Below, in pieces: positions 33,715-41,917 of a stretch of DNA of 64,000 nucleotides. This DNA comes from JBBPZK01 sp965219175. GTDB lineage: Bacteria; Actinomycetota; Rubrobacteria; Rubrobacterales; Rubrobacteraceae. The notes beneath the pieces were generated by a model. It made no database searches. It was not told the origin of the DNA and saw nothing but the letters and a program-made list of their open reading frames with translations. The translations under genes and the position numbers were made by a program. Position 1 is the first letter of the stretch; the number at the start of each line of letters is the position of its first letter. The DNA lies in the NCBI GenBank assembly GCA_965219175.1, contig CBDCNI010000001.1, positions 682,001-746,000 of the forward strand. The letters are read 5' to 3'.

Positions 33715-34713
33715 TTGGAACTAGAGGCAAAGATCGTGACGGTTCACCCGAAGCGCACCTTCACCATAACCCGAAGCTCGTCGGACGAGTTTCGCCAGGT
33801 AATCCTGGAGATCACAACCTCCGGACTCACTGGCCGCGGAGAAGCCGCCCCGACCTCCTACTACGGCCAGAACGCCGACGACACCCTCGAAGCCTTACAG
33901 AGCATAGAGATAAAAGACCCCTGGGACATAGAGGGAACTTTGCGGGACAACTCCGGCCTCCCACCGAGCGCCCTATCCGCACTCGACGCCGCGCTGCACG
34001 ACCTCGCCGCTAAGAGGCTCGGCATTCCCATCTGGCGGATGCTCGGCCTCGCCCGCCCGGAGCCCGTCACTTGTTACACACTGGGTATCGCCGACCGCGA
34101 GACGACCCTGGAGGACGCCCGCCGTCTCTCACAGTTTCCGGTCTTCAAGATGAAAGTAGGGAGTTGGGAAGATATCGAGACCGTTCGGGCTGTGGCGGAG
34201 GTTTCTGATGCGGAGCTTTGGGTGGACGCGAATGAAGCCTTCGCCCCGGACGATGCACTGGAAGTTGTGAGGGAATTGAAAGGGATCGGGGTGGCGATGA
34301 TAGAACAACCGGTTCCCGCTTCCGAGGGACCGGAGGCCCTGCGACGGGCGACGGAGGCGGCCCATCCGGTGCCGGTGATCGCCGACGAGAGCGCCGTAAA
34401 CGCCCACGACGTGCCGGTGTTCGCCGGGTGCGTGGCGGGCGTGAACGTCAAGCTCGCCAAGTGCGGCGGCATCCGGCGGGCGCTGGAGCAAGTCCACACC
34501 GCCCGTGCCCTCGGTATGAAGGTGATGCTCGGTTGCATGGTCGAGACCTCGCTCGGCATCGCTGCCGCGGCCCAGATCTCCGGCCTCTTCGACTTCGTAG
34601 ACCTCGACGGCGCGATGCTCCTCGCCGATGACCCATACTCTGGACCGGAGTACGAAGACGGACGCATCCTGCTGCCGGAAACAACCCCCGGCCTCGGCGT
34701 GGAGCCGCGATGA
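33715..34713 (+). CDS. dgcA: Enolase-superfamily dipeptide epimerase / N-acetyl-D-glutamate racemase (DgcA-like)
   Basis: 332 residues from TTG 33715, with GAGGAG 8 bases upstream; the open frame extends upstream across the divergent promoter and was not used. Muconate-lactonising subgroup of the enolase superfamily: catalytic KxK in FKMKVGSWEDIE, metal ligands in LWVDANEAF, MIEQPVP and VIADES, and the second Lys in NVKLAKCGG. Relatives epimerise L-Ala-D/L-Glu. The overlap (ATGA) with a DUF1611/DgcN gene suggests instead the DgcA partner described from marine bacteria, racemising N-acetyl-D-glutamate. The choice between the two is inference from context. Confidence 0.8.
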   Translation: MELEAKIVTVHPKRTFTITRSSSDEFRQVILEITTSGLTGRGEAAPTSYYGQNADDTLEALQSIEIKDPWDIEGTLRDNSGLPPSALSALDAALHDLAAKRLGIPIWRMLGLARPEPVTCYTLGIADRETTLEDARRLSQFPVFKMKVGSWEDIETVRAVAEVSDAELWVDANEAFAPDDALEVVRELKGIGVAMIEQPVPASEGPEALRRATEAAHPVPVIADESAVNAHDVPVFAGCVAGVNVKLAKCGGIRRALEQVHTARALGMKVMLGCMVETSLGIAAAAQISGLFDFVDLDGAMLLADDPYSGPEYEDGRILLPETTPGLGVEPR

Positions 34714-35780
34714 TGCCGGACCTCCGCCGGGACGGGACACCGGAGCGCCGCTATGCCGTCTTCGCCGAGGGCTGGTTTACGAACCGCCACGCCAAGACGG
34801 CACACGGCTTTATCCGCTACGGCCGGGACGAGGTCGTGTGCGTCGTCGACTCAGCGCTGGCCGGAAAGCGCGTGCTCGAAGTGATGCCGAACTTGAGGCG
34901 CGACGCCCCGATAGTCGGGACGATAGAGGAGGCGCTCTCCTACGATCCGACCAGCATCCTCGTCGGCCTCGCCCCGGCCGGTGGACGGCTGCCCCAGGAG
35001 TGGCTCTCGGCCCTCGGCGAGGCTGCGGAAGCCGGTATGGAAGTAGTGAGCGGCCTACACCAGCGGCTCGCGCCCGAGTTCCCCGGAAAGAAGGTGTGGG
35101 ATGTACGCGAGCCTCCCAAAGACCTGCCGCCTTTCTCTGGAGAAGGATTCGGTGTCGAGCCGAAAGTGGCGCTGGCCGTCGGGACCGACGCGGCCGTCGG
35201 CAAGATGACCGCCGTGCTGGAGGCGGCACGGGCCGCCGGTGAGGCCGGCGTCTCTACCGAGTTCGCCGCCACGGGCCAGACGGGGATTGTTATCTCCGGT
35301 TGGGGCATCTGCGTAGACGCCGTCGTCTCTGACTTCATCGCCGGGGCAGCCGAGCAGCTCGTTCTGGAGGCCGCGAAGTCTTTACCGGACCTCATTCTGG
35401 TAGAAGGCCAGGGCTCTCTCGGGCATCCGGCTTACTCCGGCGTCACGCTCGGCCTGCTGCACGGCTCCTGCCCAGACGCCCTGATCCTGTGCGCCGACGC
35501 CCGTGGACCTGACGAAGAGGTCTTCGCAGGCGTCCCGCGTCCCGACCCGGCCCGCATCGCCCGTCTCTACGAAGAGGTTGCCTCACTCGTAAAACCGGCT
35601 CCGGTGGTCGCCGTGAGCGTCAACACCAGCGGCCTCGGAGACGACGAAGCCAAAGAAGCGCTCACCGCCATAACCGACGAGACCGGCCTGCCCGCAGTGG
35701 ACCCGCTCCGCGCCTCCGCCGCGCCCATACTGGAGGCTGTACTCCGCGCACCGAAAACGTGCGCTGTTGGAGGATCGTAG
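34710..35780 (+). CDS. dgcN: DUF1611 / DgcN-type D-glutamate N-acetyltransferase
   Basis: 356 residues from ATG 34710, overlapping the epimerase stop. N-terminal Rossmann-like part (ILVGLAPAGGRLPQEW) and a C-terminal P-loop-like part with VALAVGTDAAVGKMTAVLEAARAAG, TEFAATGQTGIVISGWGICVDAVVSDFIAGAAE and LILVEGQGSLGHPAYSG, all typical of DUF1611. Members named DgcN acetylate D-glutamate with acetyl-CoA, and the pair with DgcA turns D-Glu into N-acetyl-L-Glu. In this genome the source could be peptidoglycan turnover. Assigned by family and pairing. Confidence 0.8.
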   Translation: MMPDLRRDGTPERRYAVFAEGWFTNRHAKTAHGFIRYGRDEVVCVVDSALAGKRVLEVMPNLRRDAPIVGTIEEALSYDPTSILVGLAPAGGRLPQEWLSALGEAAEAGMEVVSGLHQRLAPEFPGKKVWDVREPPKDLPPFSGEGFGVEPKVALAVGTDAAVGKMTAVLEAARAAGEAGVSTEFAATGQTGIVISGWGICVDAVVSDFIAGAAEQLVLEAAKSLPDLILVEGQGSLGHPAYSGVTLGLLHGSCPDALILCADARGPDEEVFAGVPRPDPARIARLYEEVASLVKPAPVVAVSVNTSGLGDDEAKEALTAITDETGLPAVDPLRASAAPILEAVLRAPKTCAVGGS

Positions 35781-35839
35781 AGAAGTTCGGTTTTCTCTCG
35801 GTGTAACAGAGGTTTTACGCTTCAAGCATCCGGTTATGC

Positions 35840-35845
35840 TAGAAT
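35840..35845 (+). promoter_or_regulatory. -10 hexamer (TAGAAT) of leaderless HNH gene
   Basis: TAGAAT is followed by six bases and then GTG 35852; no ribosome-binding site is present. Geometry matches leaderless transcription. Confidence 0.5.
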
Positions 35846-35851
35846 CCAGAC

Positions 35852-36403
35852 GTGGCACGCTGCTTGACGTTGAATGCCAGCTACGAGCCCGTGGCCTTGG
35901 TGCCGATCAAACGGGCTGTCATCCTTGTCGTCTCGGAAAAGGCGGAGATCGTCGAGGCGAACCTGGACCGCAGGTTCCGTTCGGAGAAAGCCGAGTACCC
36001 GTATCCGTTGGTGATCCGCCTGGTCAAGTTCGTCCAGATCCCTAAACGTCTCAGGCGCCACGTCACTAACACTATCCTCTTCGCCCGCGACAACTACAAG
36101 TGCCAGTATTGCGGCAGGCACCGGAGCGAACTAGGTCGCCGCGAATGCCTGACCCGAGATCACGTAAAGCCCATCTCCCGCGACGGAAAGAATACCTGGG
36201 ATAACGTGGTTGCGGCCTGCACCAAGTGCAACGCTCGCAAGGGCAACAAGTTGCCGATGGAGTGTGGCATGTATCCGAAAACGACCCCGAAAGAGCCGCG
36301 CTACGTGGTGATGGTCTGGTACTCGCGGGGCCTGAACGAAGTGCAGCGCCGCTACGTGGAGCAGTTCTACGGCGAGAACTCACTAGCCGACCCCGGCTTC
36401 TAA
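35852..36403 (+). CDS. HNH endonuclease-family protein
   Basis: 183 residues from GTG 35852. An N-terminal SSV-like segment (MARCLTLNASYEPVALVPIKRAVILVVSEKAEIVE) precedes an HNH domain: NYKCQYCGRH, LTRDHVKPISRDGKNTWDNVVAACTKCNARKGNK, with two CxxC pairs for a structural zinc and the DH...N...H-type metal site. This stand-alone HNH form is common in actinobacteria and cyanobacteria and is not associated with a known restriction system; function is unknown. No methylase or other defence gene is adjacent. Confidence 0.85.
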   Translation: MARCLTLNASYEPVALVPIKRAVILVVSEKAEIVEANLDRRFRSEKAEYPYPLVIRLVKFVQIPKRLRRHVTNTILFARDNYKCQYCGRHRSELGRRECLTRDHVKPISRDGKNTWDNVVAACTKCNARKGNKLPMECGMYPKTTPKEPRYVVMVWYSRGLNEVQRRYVEQFYGENSLADPGF

Positions 36404-36453
36404 GACCACGAGTTAACAGAATAGGATTTCGACGAACAATGGAGCATCGAAAA

Positions 36454-36476
36454 GCCCCCGGAGAGAGTCCGAGGGC
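36454..36476. terminator. Hairpin terminator between HNH and superoxide dismutase genes
   Basis: GCCCCCGGA (36454-36462) pairs with TCCGAGGGC (36468-36476), eight of nine positions, loop GAGAG; TTTC follows on the plus strand. The genes converge here, so it can serve both. Confidence 0.55.
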
Positions 36477-36504
36477 GAGTTTCTTGTCGTAGTTTAGGCA
36501 GAGA

Positions 36505-37131
36505 TCAGGAACGGGCGGCTTCGAAGCGCCGGTTGGCCTCCTGCCAGTTAACCACGTTCCACCAGTTCTCGATGTATTCCGGGCGGCGGTTCTGGTACTT
36601 GAGGTAGTAGGCGTGCTCCCAGCAGTCGAGCCCTATAACCGGCAGCTTGCCTTCCATCAGCGGCGAGTCCTGGTTCGGGGTGCTCTCGATGGTCAGTGAG
36701 CCGTCGGGCGCGGCGATCAGCCAGCACCAGCCACTGCCGAATACCGCTCCAGGAGCCGCCGCCGCCGCGAACTGCTCTTTGAATTGGTCGAAGGAACCGA
36801 AGGAAGCGTCTATGGCGGTCGCGAGATCGCCCGCCGGCTCGCCGCCACCTTCGCCGCTAGGCCCCATTATCTGCCAGAACATGGTGTGGTTGGAGTGGCC
36901 GCCGCCGTTGTTCCGAACGGCCCGGCGGATGTCCTCGGGAACGCTGTTTATATTCGCCAGCAACTCCTCGACGTTGCCGGGGTCGGCCTCGGGGTGCTTT
37001 TCGAGGGCGGCGTTGAGGTTGGTGACGTAGGTGTTGTGGTGCTTTTCGTGGTGGAGGTGCATCGTCTCTTCATCTATCGAGGGCTCCAACGCACTGTAAT
37101 CGTACGGGAGCTTCGGGAGATCATAGGCCAT
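36505..37131 (-). CDS. Superoxide dismutase [Mn/Fe]
   Basis: 208 residues with AGGAGGT at good spacing. All four metal ligands are in place: His in MHLHHEKHHNTYV, His in GHSNHTMFWQIMGP, Asp and His in IGLDCWEHAYYLKYQNRRPEYIENWWNVVNW. AAAPGAVFGSGWCWLIA is the C-terminal domain start. The enzyme dismutates superoxide in the cytoplasm. The metal cannot be fixed by eye; the sequence looks closer to Mn/cambialistic forms. Single gene with its own promoter region. Confidence 0.94.
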   Translation of the reverse strand: MAYDLPKLPYDYSALEPSIDEETMHLHHEKHHNTYVTNLNAALEKHPEADPGNVEELLANINSVPEDIRRAVRNNGGGHSNHTMFWQIMGPSGEGGGEPAGDLATAIDASFGSFDQFKEQFAAAAAPGAVFGSGWCWLIAAPDGSLTIESTPNQDSPLMEGKLPVIGLDCWEHAYYLKYQNRRPEYIENWWNVVNWQEANRRFEAARS

Positions 37132-37220
37132 CTTTCTTTACCTCCTATACTAGCTTTCTCTATCACTTTAACATACCCTGAAACGCGGTTCCTATAACAT
37201 TCCGGCTGTAGATGGATGTG

Positions 37221-37226
37221 TAGAAT
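37221..37226 (+). promoter_or_regulatory. -10 hexamer (TAGAAT) of leaderless LOV phosphatase gene
   Basis: TAGAAT lies 7 bases before ATG 37234. Two earlier in-frame ATGs (37216, 37225) precede or overlap this hexamer and would not be in the transcript. Confidence 0.45.
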
Positions 37227-37233
37227 GCCAGGT

Positions 37234-38937
37234 ATGGAGCGTACGTTTCCAGGGGTTCACAGCGCGGATAGGCGGTCTGACCGGATCGGCTCGCAGTCCT
37301 TGCTCGGACGCGCCGTGGAAGCGAGCGGCGTGGGCGTCGTCGTCACGGATCCAAACCTTCCGGATAACCCGATCGTCTACGTCAACCCGGCTTTCGAGAG
37401 AATGACCGGATATCCGGCTAACGAGGTGCTGGGCCGCAACTGCCGCTTTTTACAGAGACCGGGAGAGAACCGGGATCAACTCTCCGAGTTGCGAGAGGCC
37501 CTCCGGGAAGAACGCGAGTGCCGGGTAGTGCTCCGGAACCATCGCAAGGACGGCGCTCCGTTCTGGAACGACCTCTCGATCTCGCCGGTGCGGGACGAGC
37601 AAGGACTTCTAACCAACTTTATTGGCATACAGCGGGACGTTACCCGGAGCAAACAGGTGGAAGAAGAGCGGGACTCGTCTCGGGAGCGCGAGAAGGCGGC
37701 GCGAGAGGAGGCGGAGGCTTCCCGCGCCCGCCTCGCTCTTCTCGCCGATTCAGGACGGGTACTCTCATCTTCCCTGGACTATTCGTCTATTCTAAAGCAG
37801 ATTCCTCCCCTCTTCGTCCCAGAATCGGCCTCCCGGTGTTTTCTAGATGTGGCGGAGGAAGATGGGAGCGTAAGCCGGGTCGCCGAAGCTACCGCGCCTA
37901 AAATCGAGGCGAATTCGCCGGACAGTTTCCGGGATCTTGGGCTTGAAGCCGCGGCGGAAGACGCCGGGAAGGTCTTGGCGGGAGGCCGATCCGTGCTCGC
38001 CCCGGAGGAGGCGGGGCCTAAGGGAGAAGGTGAGTCATATTCGTACATGTGCCTGCCCCTGATCGCACGCGGCCGGACCCTCGGCGTTGTCACCCTCATC
38101 TCCACTACAAAAGAACGCCGATACGATCCGGAAGACCTGGACTTCGCGGAGGATCTCGCCTACCGTTGCGCGCTGGCGATGGACAACGCCCGGCTTTACG
38201 GCGAGCGAAGCTACATCTCCCACACGCTCCAGCAAAGCCTCATGCCTCATCTGACGGAGATACCGGGTATGGAGGTCGGGAGCGTGTATCGTCCGGTTGG
38301 AGAGGCTAACGAGGTCGGCGGCGATTTCTACGACCTACTGCCCCCGAACGGCGAGAGGGAAGGCTGGATCGCCGTGATGGGAGACGTCTGCGGCAGCGGG
38401 GCGGGCGCGGCGGCGATCACGGCGCTCGTCCGCTACACGATACGGGCGGTTGCCTTGCTTGAAGACAGCCCCTCGGGCATACTCTCCGGCCTCAACGAAG
38501 CGATGCTCCGGCAACTCCAAAGCCACCAGTTCTGCACCGCCGTCTGCATCCGGCTCGAACCGGAAGAAGGAGGCGCTGGCATCTCCTTAGCGTGCGGCGG
38601 CCACCCGGAGCCTCTCCTCCTGCGCGCCGACGGCTCCGTAGAAGAGTTGAATCACCAGGGCAAAGCCCTCGGTGTATTCGAGGATGCCGAACTCAGCGAC
38701 CAGACGGCGAGCCTCGGGGCTGGAGACGCCATAGTCCTCTACACCGACGGCGTTACCGAGGCCCGCTCCCCGGACGGCTCCTTCTTCGGGGAAGAGAGGC
38801 TCCACTCCCTCCTGCATTCTTGCGTCGGTCTTACCGCCTCCGTCATAGCGCGGAAGATCAAAGAGGCGGTCTCGTATTTCCAGGACGGACATCCACATGA
38901 TGACCTTGCCATACTGGTCCTGAGGGTGCCGTCATAG
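37234..38937 (+). CDS. LOV-GAF-PP2C (SpoIIE/RsbU-type) blue-light protein phosphatase
   Basis: 567 residues from ATG 37234. LOV domain (about 22-135) with LGRNCRFLQRPG, in which Cys70 would form the flavin-cysteinyl adduct; VYVNPAFERMTGYP and FWNDLSISPVRDEQG complete it. A coiled linker (EEERDSSREREKAAREEAEA) leads to a GAF domain (about 180-310), then a PP2C-like phosphatase: NEVGGDFYDLLP, VMGDVCGSGAGAAAITALVRY, IVLYTDGVTEARSPDGSFFGEERL and HDDLAILVLR. Such enzymes dephosphorylate a STAS antagonist to release a stress sigma factor. No target is adjacent; the STAS protein at 3.6 kb is one candidate. Confidence 0.9.
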   Translation: MERTFPGVHSADRRSDRIGSQSLLGRAVEASGVGVVVTDPNLPDNPIVYVNPAFERMTGYPANEVLGRNCRFLQRPGENRDQLSELREALREERECRVVLRNHRKDGAPFWNDLSISPVRDEQGLLTNFIGIQRDVTRSKQVEEERDSSREREKAAREEAEASRARLALLADSGRVLSSSLDYSSILKQIPPLFVPESASRCFLDVAEEDGSVSRVAEATAPKIEANSPDSFRDLGLEAAAEDAGKVLAGGRSVLAPEEAGPKGEGESYSYMCLPLIARGRTLGVVTLISTTKERRYDPEDLDFAEDLAYRCALAMDNARLYGERSYISHTLQQSLMPHLTEIPGMEVGSVYRPVGEANEVGGDFYDLLPPNGEREGWIAVMGDVCGSGAGAAAITALVRYTIRAVALLEDSPSGILSGLNEAMLRQLQSHQFCTAVCIRLEPEEGGAGISLACGGHPEPLLLRADGSVEELNHQGKALGVFEDAELSDQTASLGAGDAIVLYTDGVTEARSPDGSFFGEERLHSLLHSCVGLTASVIARKIKEAVSYFQDGHPHDDLAILVLRVPS

Positions 38938-38962
38938 GTGTAAAGATCACCTGCGGGACAAC

Positions 38963-40219
38963 CTACTTCTCCGATCCTCCTCTCTTGAAGTGCAAAAACA
39001 CGAGCCCCGTGGCCGCGAGTGCTGCGGCGGCGAGCTGGATGGCCCAGATAGCTTGCGGCAACTGGGCCTGCAACAGGAACCCAGCTACTATCGGGCTCGT
39101 GCCGTAGGCTGCCCCGAAGCAGGCGCCGAAGAGGGCAAGGTAGGTGCCGCGCAGCCGAACCGGCGCTAGGTCGGCGGCAAGGGTGGCCCCGGCAACTTCG
39201 AGAACCATCTCCGCCAGGGTGAAAAATCCGGCGAAGGCGACCAGAATACCTGCGAAAGAGTGGGTGAGGAGGAGTGTGACGGATGAGGCGGCGAACAGAC
39301 CGCTCCCGATCAGGAGCGCCCCGACTTTCGAGCCTCGGTCTATAAGGTAGGAGATCGGGAGTTGCAGGGCTATCACCATCAAGCCGTTGGCCCCGAGGAA
39401 AAGCCCTATCTTCGCATCCGGCACGTCGACGAAGTTTTTGGCGTAGATCGGGAGCGCCTGCCAGTCTTGCGTAAACACGTAGTACAAAAGCACCCCGGCA
39501 CCCAGCAGGACCACAAAAGAACGGTCTCCGAGGGCTGTCCGCACCCCACCTCCTCTCACGCTGACAGGTTGATCTTCCCGCACCGGCAGAGATTCCTTTA
39601 CCGCCAGAGTCACGGCCAGAACGACCAGCGCTGTGAGGATGGCGGTCGCCGTGAAAAGAGTCTGGTATATTCCGCCGGATCCTCCGGCCGATGCGGCGAT
39701 GAGGCCCGCCGACATCGGCCCCAGCGCCCACCCGACGTTTCCCCCGACCCTCACCAGACCGTAGGCACGCGACCGCATGCCCGAAGGAGTTACGTCGGCG
39801 ACCATCGCGTTGCGGGCGGCGTCGAACATCGAGGAACCCGCAAGCCCCATGCCCACCGAGACCGCTAGGTACCCGCCGAAGCTACCGACGTGGGCGAACC
39901 CGAAAAAAGCAGCCGCGCTGCCGGAGAGGGCTACGAGCATCAGTGGTTTCCGTCCGTAGCGGTCGGCCAGCGGCCCCGACACGATGCCCGATAGCACGCT
40001 CGCGGCAGCGAGAGCCCCGAGTCCGGCCCCGACAAGGGTAAGCGGTATGCCGACGACGTTGTGGAAGTAGATCGTGGAAAACGGATAGTAAAGTCCCTGA
40101 CCGAACCGGAAGACAAGCATAGCTCCCAAGAGCAGCCACACCCGACGGTCGAATCCGTACAGAACCATTCGAACTCGAACGAGTCCAGTGCTCTTCTCAT
40201 CTCTCACACTCTTTTTCAC
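38963..40219 (-). CDS. MFS transporter
   Basis: 418 residues with about 12 membrane segments. The loop 2-3 motif is GPLADRYGRKPLM and a second-half counterpart is YLIDRGSKVGALLIG. Style is that of drug-resistance MFS proteins (VWLLLGAMLVFRFGQGLYYPFSTIYFHNVVGIP at the start, AYGLVRVGGNVGWALGP in helix 5). Substrate unknown; probably proton-coupled efflux. It converges with the LOV phosphatase gene 26 bases away. Confidence 0.87.
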   Translation of the reverse strand: MKKSVRDEKSTGLVRVRMVLYGFDRRVWLLLGAMLVFRFGQGLYYPFSTIYFHNVVGIPLTLVGAGLGALAAASVLSGIVSGPLADRYGRKPLMLVALSGSAAAFFGFAHVGSFGGYLAVSVGMGLAGSSMFDAARNAMVADVTPSGMRSRAYGLVRVGGNVGWALGPMSAGLIAASAGGSGGIYQTLFTATAILTALVVLAVTLAVKESLPVREDQPVSVRGGGVRTALGDRSFVVLLGAGVLLYYVFTQDWQALPIYAKNFVDVPDAKIGLFLGANGLMVIALQLPISYLIDRGSKVGALLIGSGLFAASSVTLLLTHSFAGILVAFAGFFTLAEMVLEVAGATLAADLAPVRLRGTYLALFGACFGAAYGTSPIVAGFLLQAQLPQAIWAIQLAAAALAATGLVFLHFKRGGSEK

Positions 40220-40232
40220 GGCCAGATACTAA

Positions 40233-40352
40233 CCGGGTTCGGCCCCAGCGGATGTCAACCCGTAATCTGTAGGCTGGAGTTTCGGTTCTTCGATGTTCGA
40301 GTCAGGAGGTGCGTTCATCCTACTTTCGTCGTTCGGATGGGACCGAACCCGG
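40233..40352. ncRNA. Candidate structured RNA closed by a long inverted repeat
   Basis: CCGGGTTCGGCCCC (40233-40246) can pair with GGGACCGAACCCGG (40339-40352) with one mismatch, enclosing about 92 bases in a 188-base intergenic region between the MFS start and the dehydrogenase stop. A strong hairpin follows at once (40358-40381). There is no ORF here. It does not match tRNA, SRP RNA, 6S RNA or a riboswitch I know. Strand is uncertain. Confidence 0.3.
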
Positions 40353-40357
40353 CAATA

Positions 40358-40381
40358 AGGGCGCTCCGATCGGGGCGCCCT
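40358..40381. terminator. Strong hairpin terminator downstream of the aldehyde dehydrogenase
   Basis: AGGGCGC (40358-40364) pairs with GCGCCCT (40375-40381), extended inward by a T-G wobble and CCG/CGG around GATC. It lies 27 bases after the dehydrogenase stop on the minus strand, where CTTATTG follows the stem. It may also end the candidate RNA on the plus strand. Confidence 0.55.
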
Positions 40382-40407
40382 CGAAAGTACCTTCTACCGT
40401 TTCCCAG

Positions 40408-41847
40408 CTAATCTAGGGCCGTCATGACGTGCTTTATGCGGGTGTAATCTTCTAGGCCGTACATGGAGAGGTCTTTGCCGTGGCCGGAGTGCTTGAAGCC
40501 GCCATGGGGCATCTCGGCGGCGAGCGGGATGTGCGTGTTGATCCAAACGCACCCGAAGTCCAACCTGCGGCTGACCCGCATCGCCCGGCCGTGATCCTTA
40601 GTGAACACGCTCGAAGCGAGCCCGTATTTCACACCGTTTGCCCAGCGGACCGCCTCATCCTCATCCGAGAAAGGCTGGACGGTGATAACGGGACCGAAGA
40701 TCTCGTTCTGCGAAGCCTCGTCTTCCTGACGCAACCCGCTGACGACGGTGGGGGAGTAGAAGAAGCCGGAGCCGTTACCCGCCTTCTGTCCGCCGGCGAG
40801 GACTTCGGCGTGGCCGGGGAGCCGCTCGACCATGCCGGAGACGTGCTCCAACTGAGTAGGGTTGTTGAGTGGACCGTAGAGTACGTCTTCGTCGTCGGGG
40901 GCGCCGGTTTTGGTTGCCTTTGCCTGCTCGGTGAGGGCGGCGACGAAGTCGTCGTAGGCTCCGGGGGCGGCGAGCACGCGGGTGGCGGCGGTGCAGTCCT
41001 GGCCGGCGTTGAAGTAGCCGGCGGTCGCTATGGCCTCGGCGGCCGCTTCTATGTCGGCGTCGTCGAAGACTATGACCGGGGCCTTGCCGCCCAACTCCAG
41101 ATGGGTCCGCTTCAGGTCGGCGGCTGCCGCTTCGGCGACCTGCATGCCGGCCCGGATGGAGCCGGTTATGGAGACCATCTGGGGGGTTGGGTGCTCGACG
41201 AGGAGCCTGCCGGTGTCGCGGTCTCCGCAGACTACGTTGAAGACGCCTTCGGGGAGGAACTCGGCGGCGAGTTCCGCGAGCATCACGGTCGTGACCGGCG
41301 TCGTGTCGGAAGGTTTGAGGACGACGGTGTTGCCGGCGGCGATGGCCGGGGCGAACTTCCAGACGGCCATCATCATCGGGTAGTTCCAGGGTGTTATCTG
41401 GGCGCAGACGCCAATAGGCTCGCGTCGGATGAAGGAGGTGAAGCCTTCCAGGTATTCTCCGGCGGATTTTCCTTCGAGGCACCGGGCGGCGCCGGCGAAA
41501 AAGCGGATTTGATCCACAGCCATCGGGATCTCTTCTTCCATCGTCAACCCGATCGGCTTGCCGGTGTTCTCCGACTCAGCCCGCACCATCTCCTCCGCCC
41601 GCTCTTCTATGGCGTCGGCGATCCTGAACAGCGCGAGCTGCCTCTCGCTGGGCGTCGTGTAGCGCCAGGTCTCGAACGCTTTCTCAGCCGCCTCGAACGC
41701 CTTGTCCAGATCGGCTTTGCGCGAGGCCGGGGCTGTCGCGAACTTCTCCCCAGTGGACGGGTTTATGAGGTCGTAACTTTCTCCGTCAGCGGTGTCCATG
41801 TACTCCCCGCCGATAAAGTTCCTGACCCGTTTCGTCTCTGTCTCCAT
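40408..41847 (-). CDS. NAD-dependent aldehyde dehydrogenase (4-aminobutyraldehyde dehydrogenase-like)
   Basis: 479 residues. ALDH superfamily: ITPWNYPMMMAVWKFAPAIAAGNTVVLKPSD, catalytic Glu in LELGGKAPVIVFDDADIE, catalytic Cys in FNAGQDCTAATRVL, and the C-terminal NEIFGPVITVQPFSDEDEAVRWANGVKYGLASSVFT. AARCLEGKSAGEYLEGFTSFIRREPIGVCAQI is the form of gamma-aminobutyraldehyde dehydrogenases (PatD/YdcW) rather than betaine aldehyde enzymes, by recollection. It would oxidise 4-aminobutyraldehyde, the product of putrescine deamination, to GABA. Downstream of the APC permease and separated from it by a hairpin. Confidence 0.87.
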   Translation of the reverse strand: METETKRVRNFIGGEYMDTADGESYDLINPSTGEKFATAPASRKADLDKAFEAAEKAFETWRYTTPSERQLALFRIADAIEERAEEMVRAESENTGKPIGLTMEEEIPMAVDQIRFFAGAARCLEGKSAGEYLEGFTSFIRREPIGVCAQITPWNYPMMMAVWKFAPAIAAGNTVVLKPSDTTPVTTVMLAELAAEFLPEGVFNVVCGDRDTGRLLVEHPTPQMVSITGSIRAGMQVAEAAAADLKRTHLELGGKAPVIVFDDADIEAAAEAIATAGYFNAGQDCTAATRVLAAPGAYDDFVAALTEQAKATKTGAPDDEDVLYGPLNNPTQLEHVSGMVERLPGHAEVLAGGQKAGNGSGFFYSPTVVSGLRQEDEASQNEIFGPVITVQPFSDEDEAVRWANGVKYGLASSVFTKDHGRAMRVSRRLDFGCVWINTHIPLAAEMPHGGFKHSGHGKDLSMYGLEDYTRIKHVMTALD

Positions 41848-41865
41848 GCTCTTCTCCCTTCTCGC

Positions 41866-41892
41866 CGCGCCGGATGTGTTCCACCCGGCGCG
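41866..41892 (-). other. Hairpin between permease and dehydrogenase genes
   Basis: CGCGCCGG (41866-41873) and CCGGCGCG (41885-41892) form a perfect 8-base-pair stem with an 11-base loop, placed 19 bases before the dehydrogenase ATG. No T-run follows, so a transcript-processing or attenuation element is as likely as a terminator. Confidence 0.4.
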
Positions 41893-41917
41893 AGTGTACT
41901 TATCTCGCTTAGACCTT

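Noticed and set aside
35852..36403. HNH protein as part of a restriction or defence island
   Set aside because: Neighbours are metabolic or stress genes; no methylase, helicase, toxin or CRISPR component is adjacent.
40290..40330. TTCGAGTC resembling a tRNA T-loop
   Set aside because: No flanking 5-base-pair T stem, acceptor stem or anticodon arm could be built.
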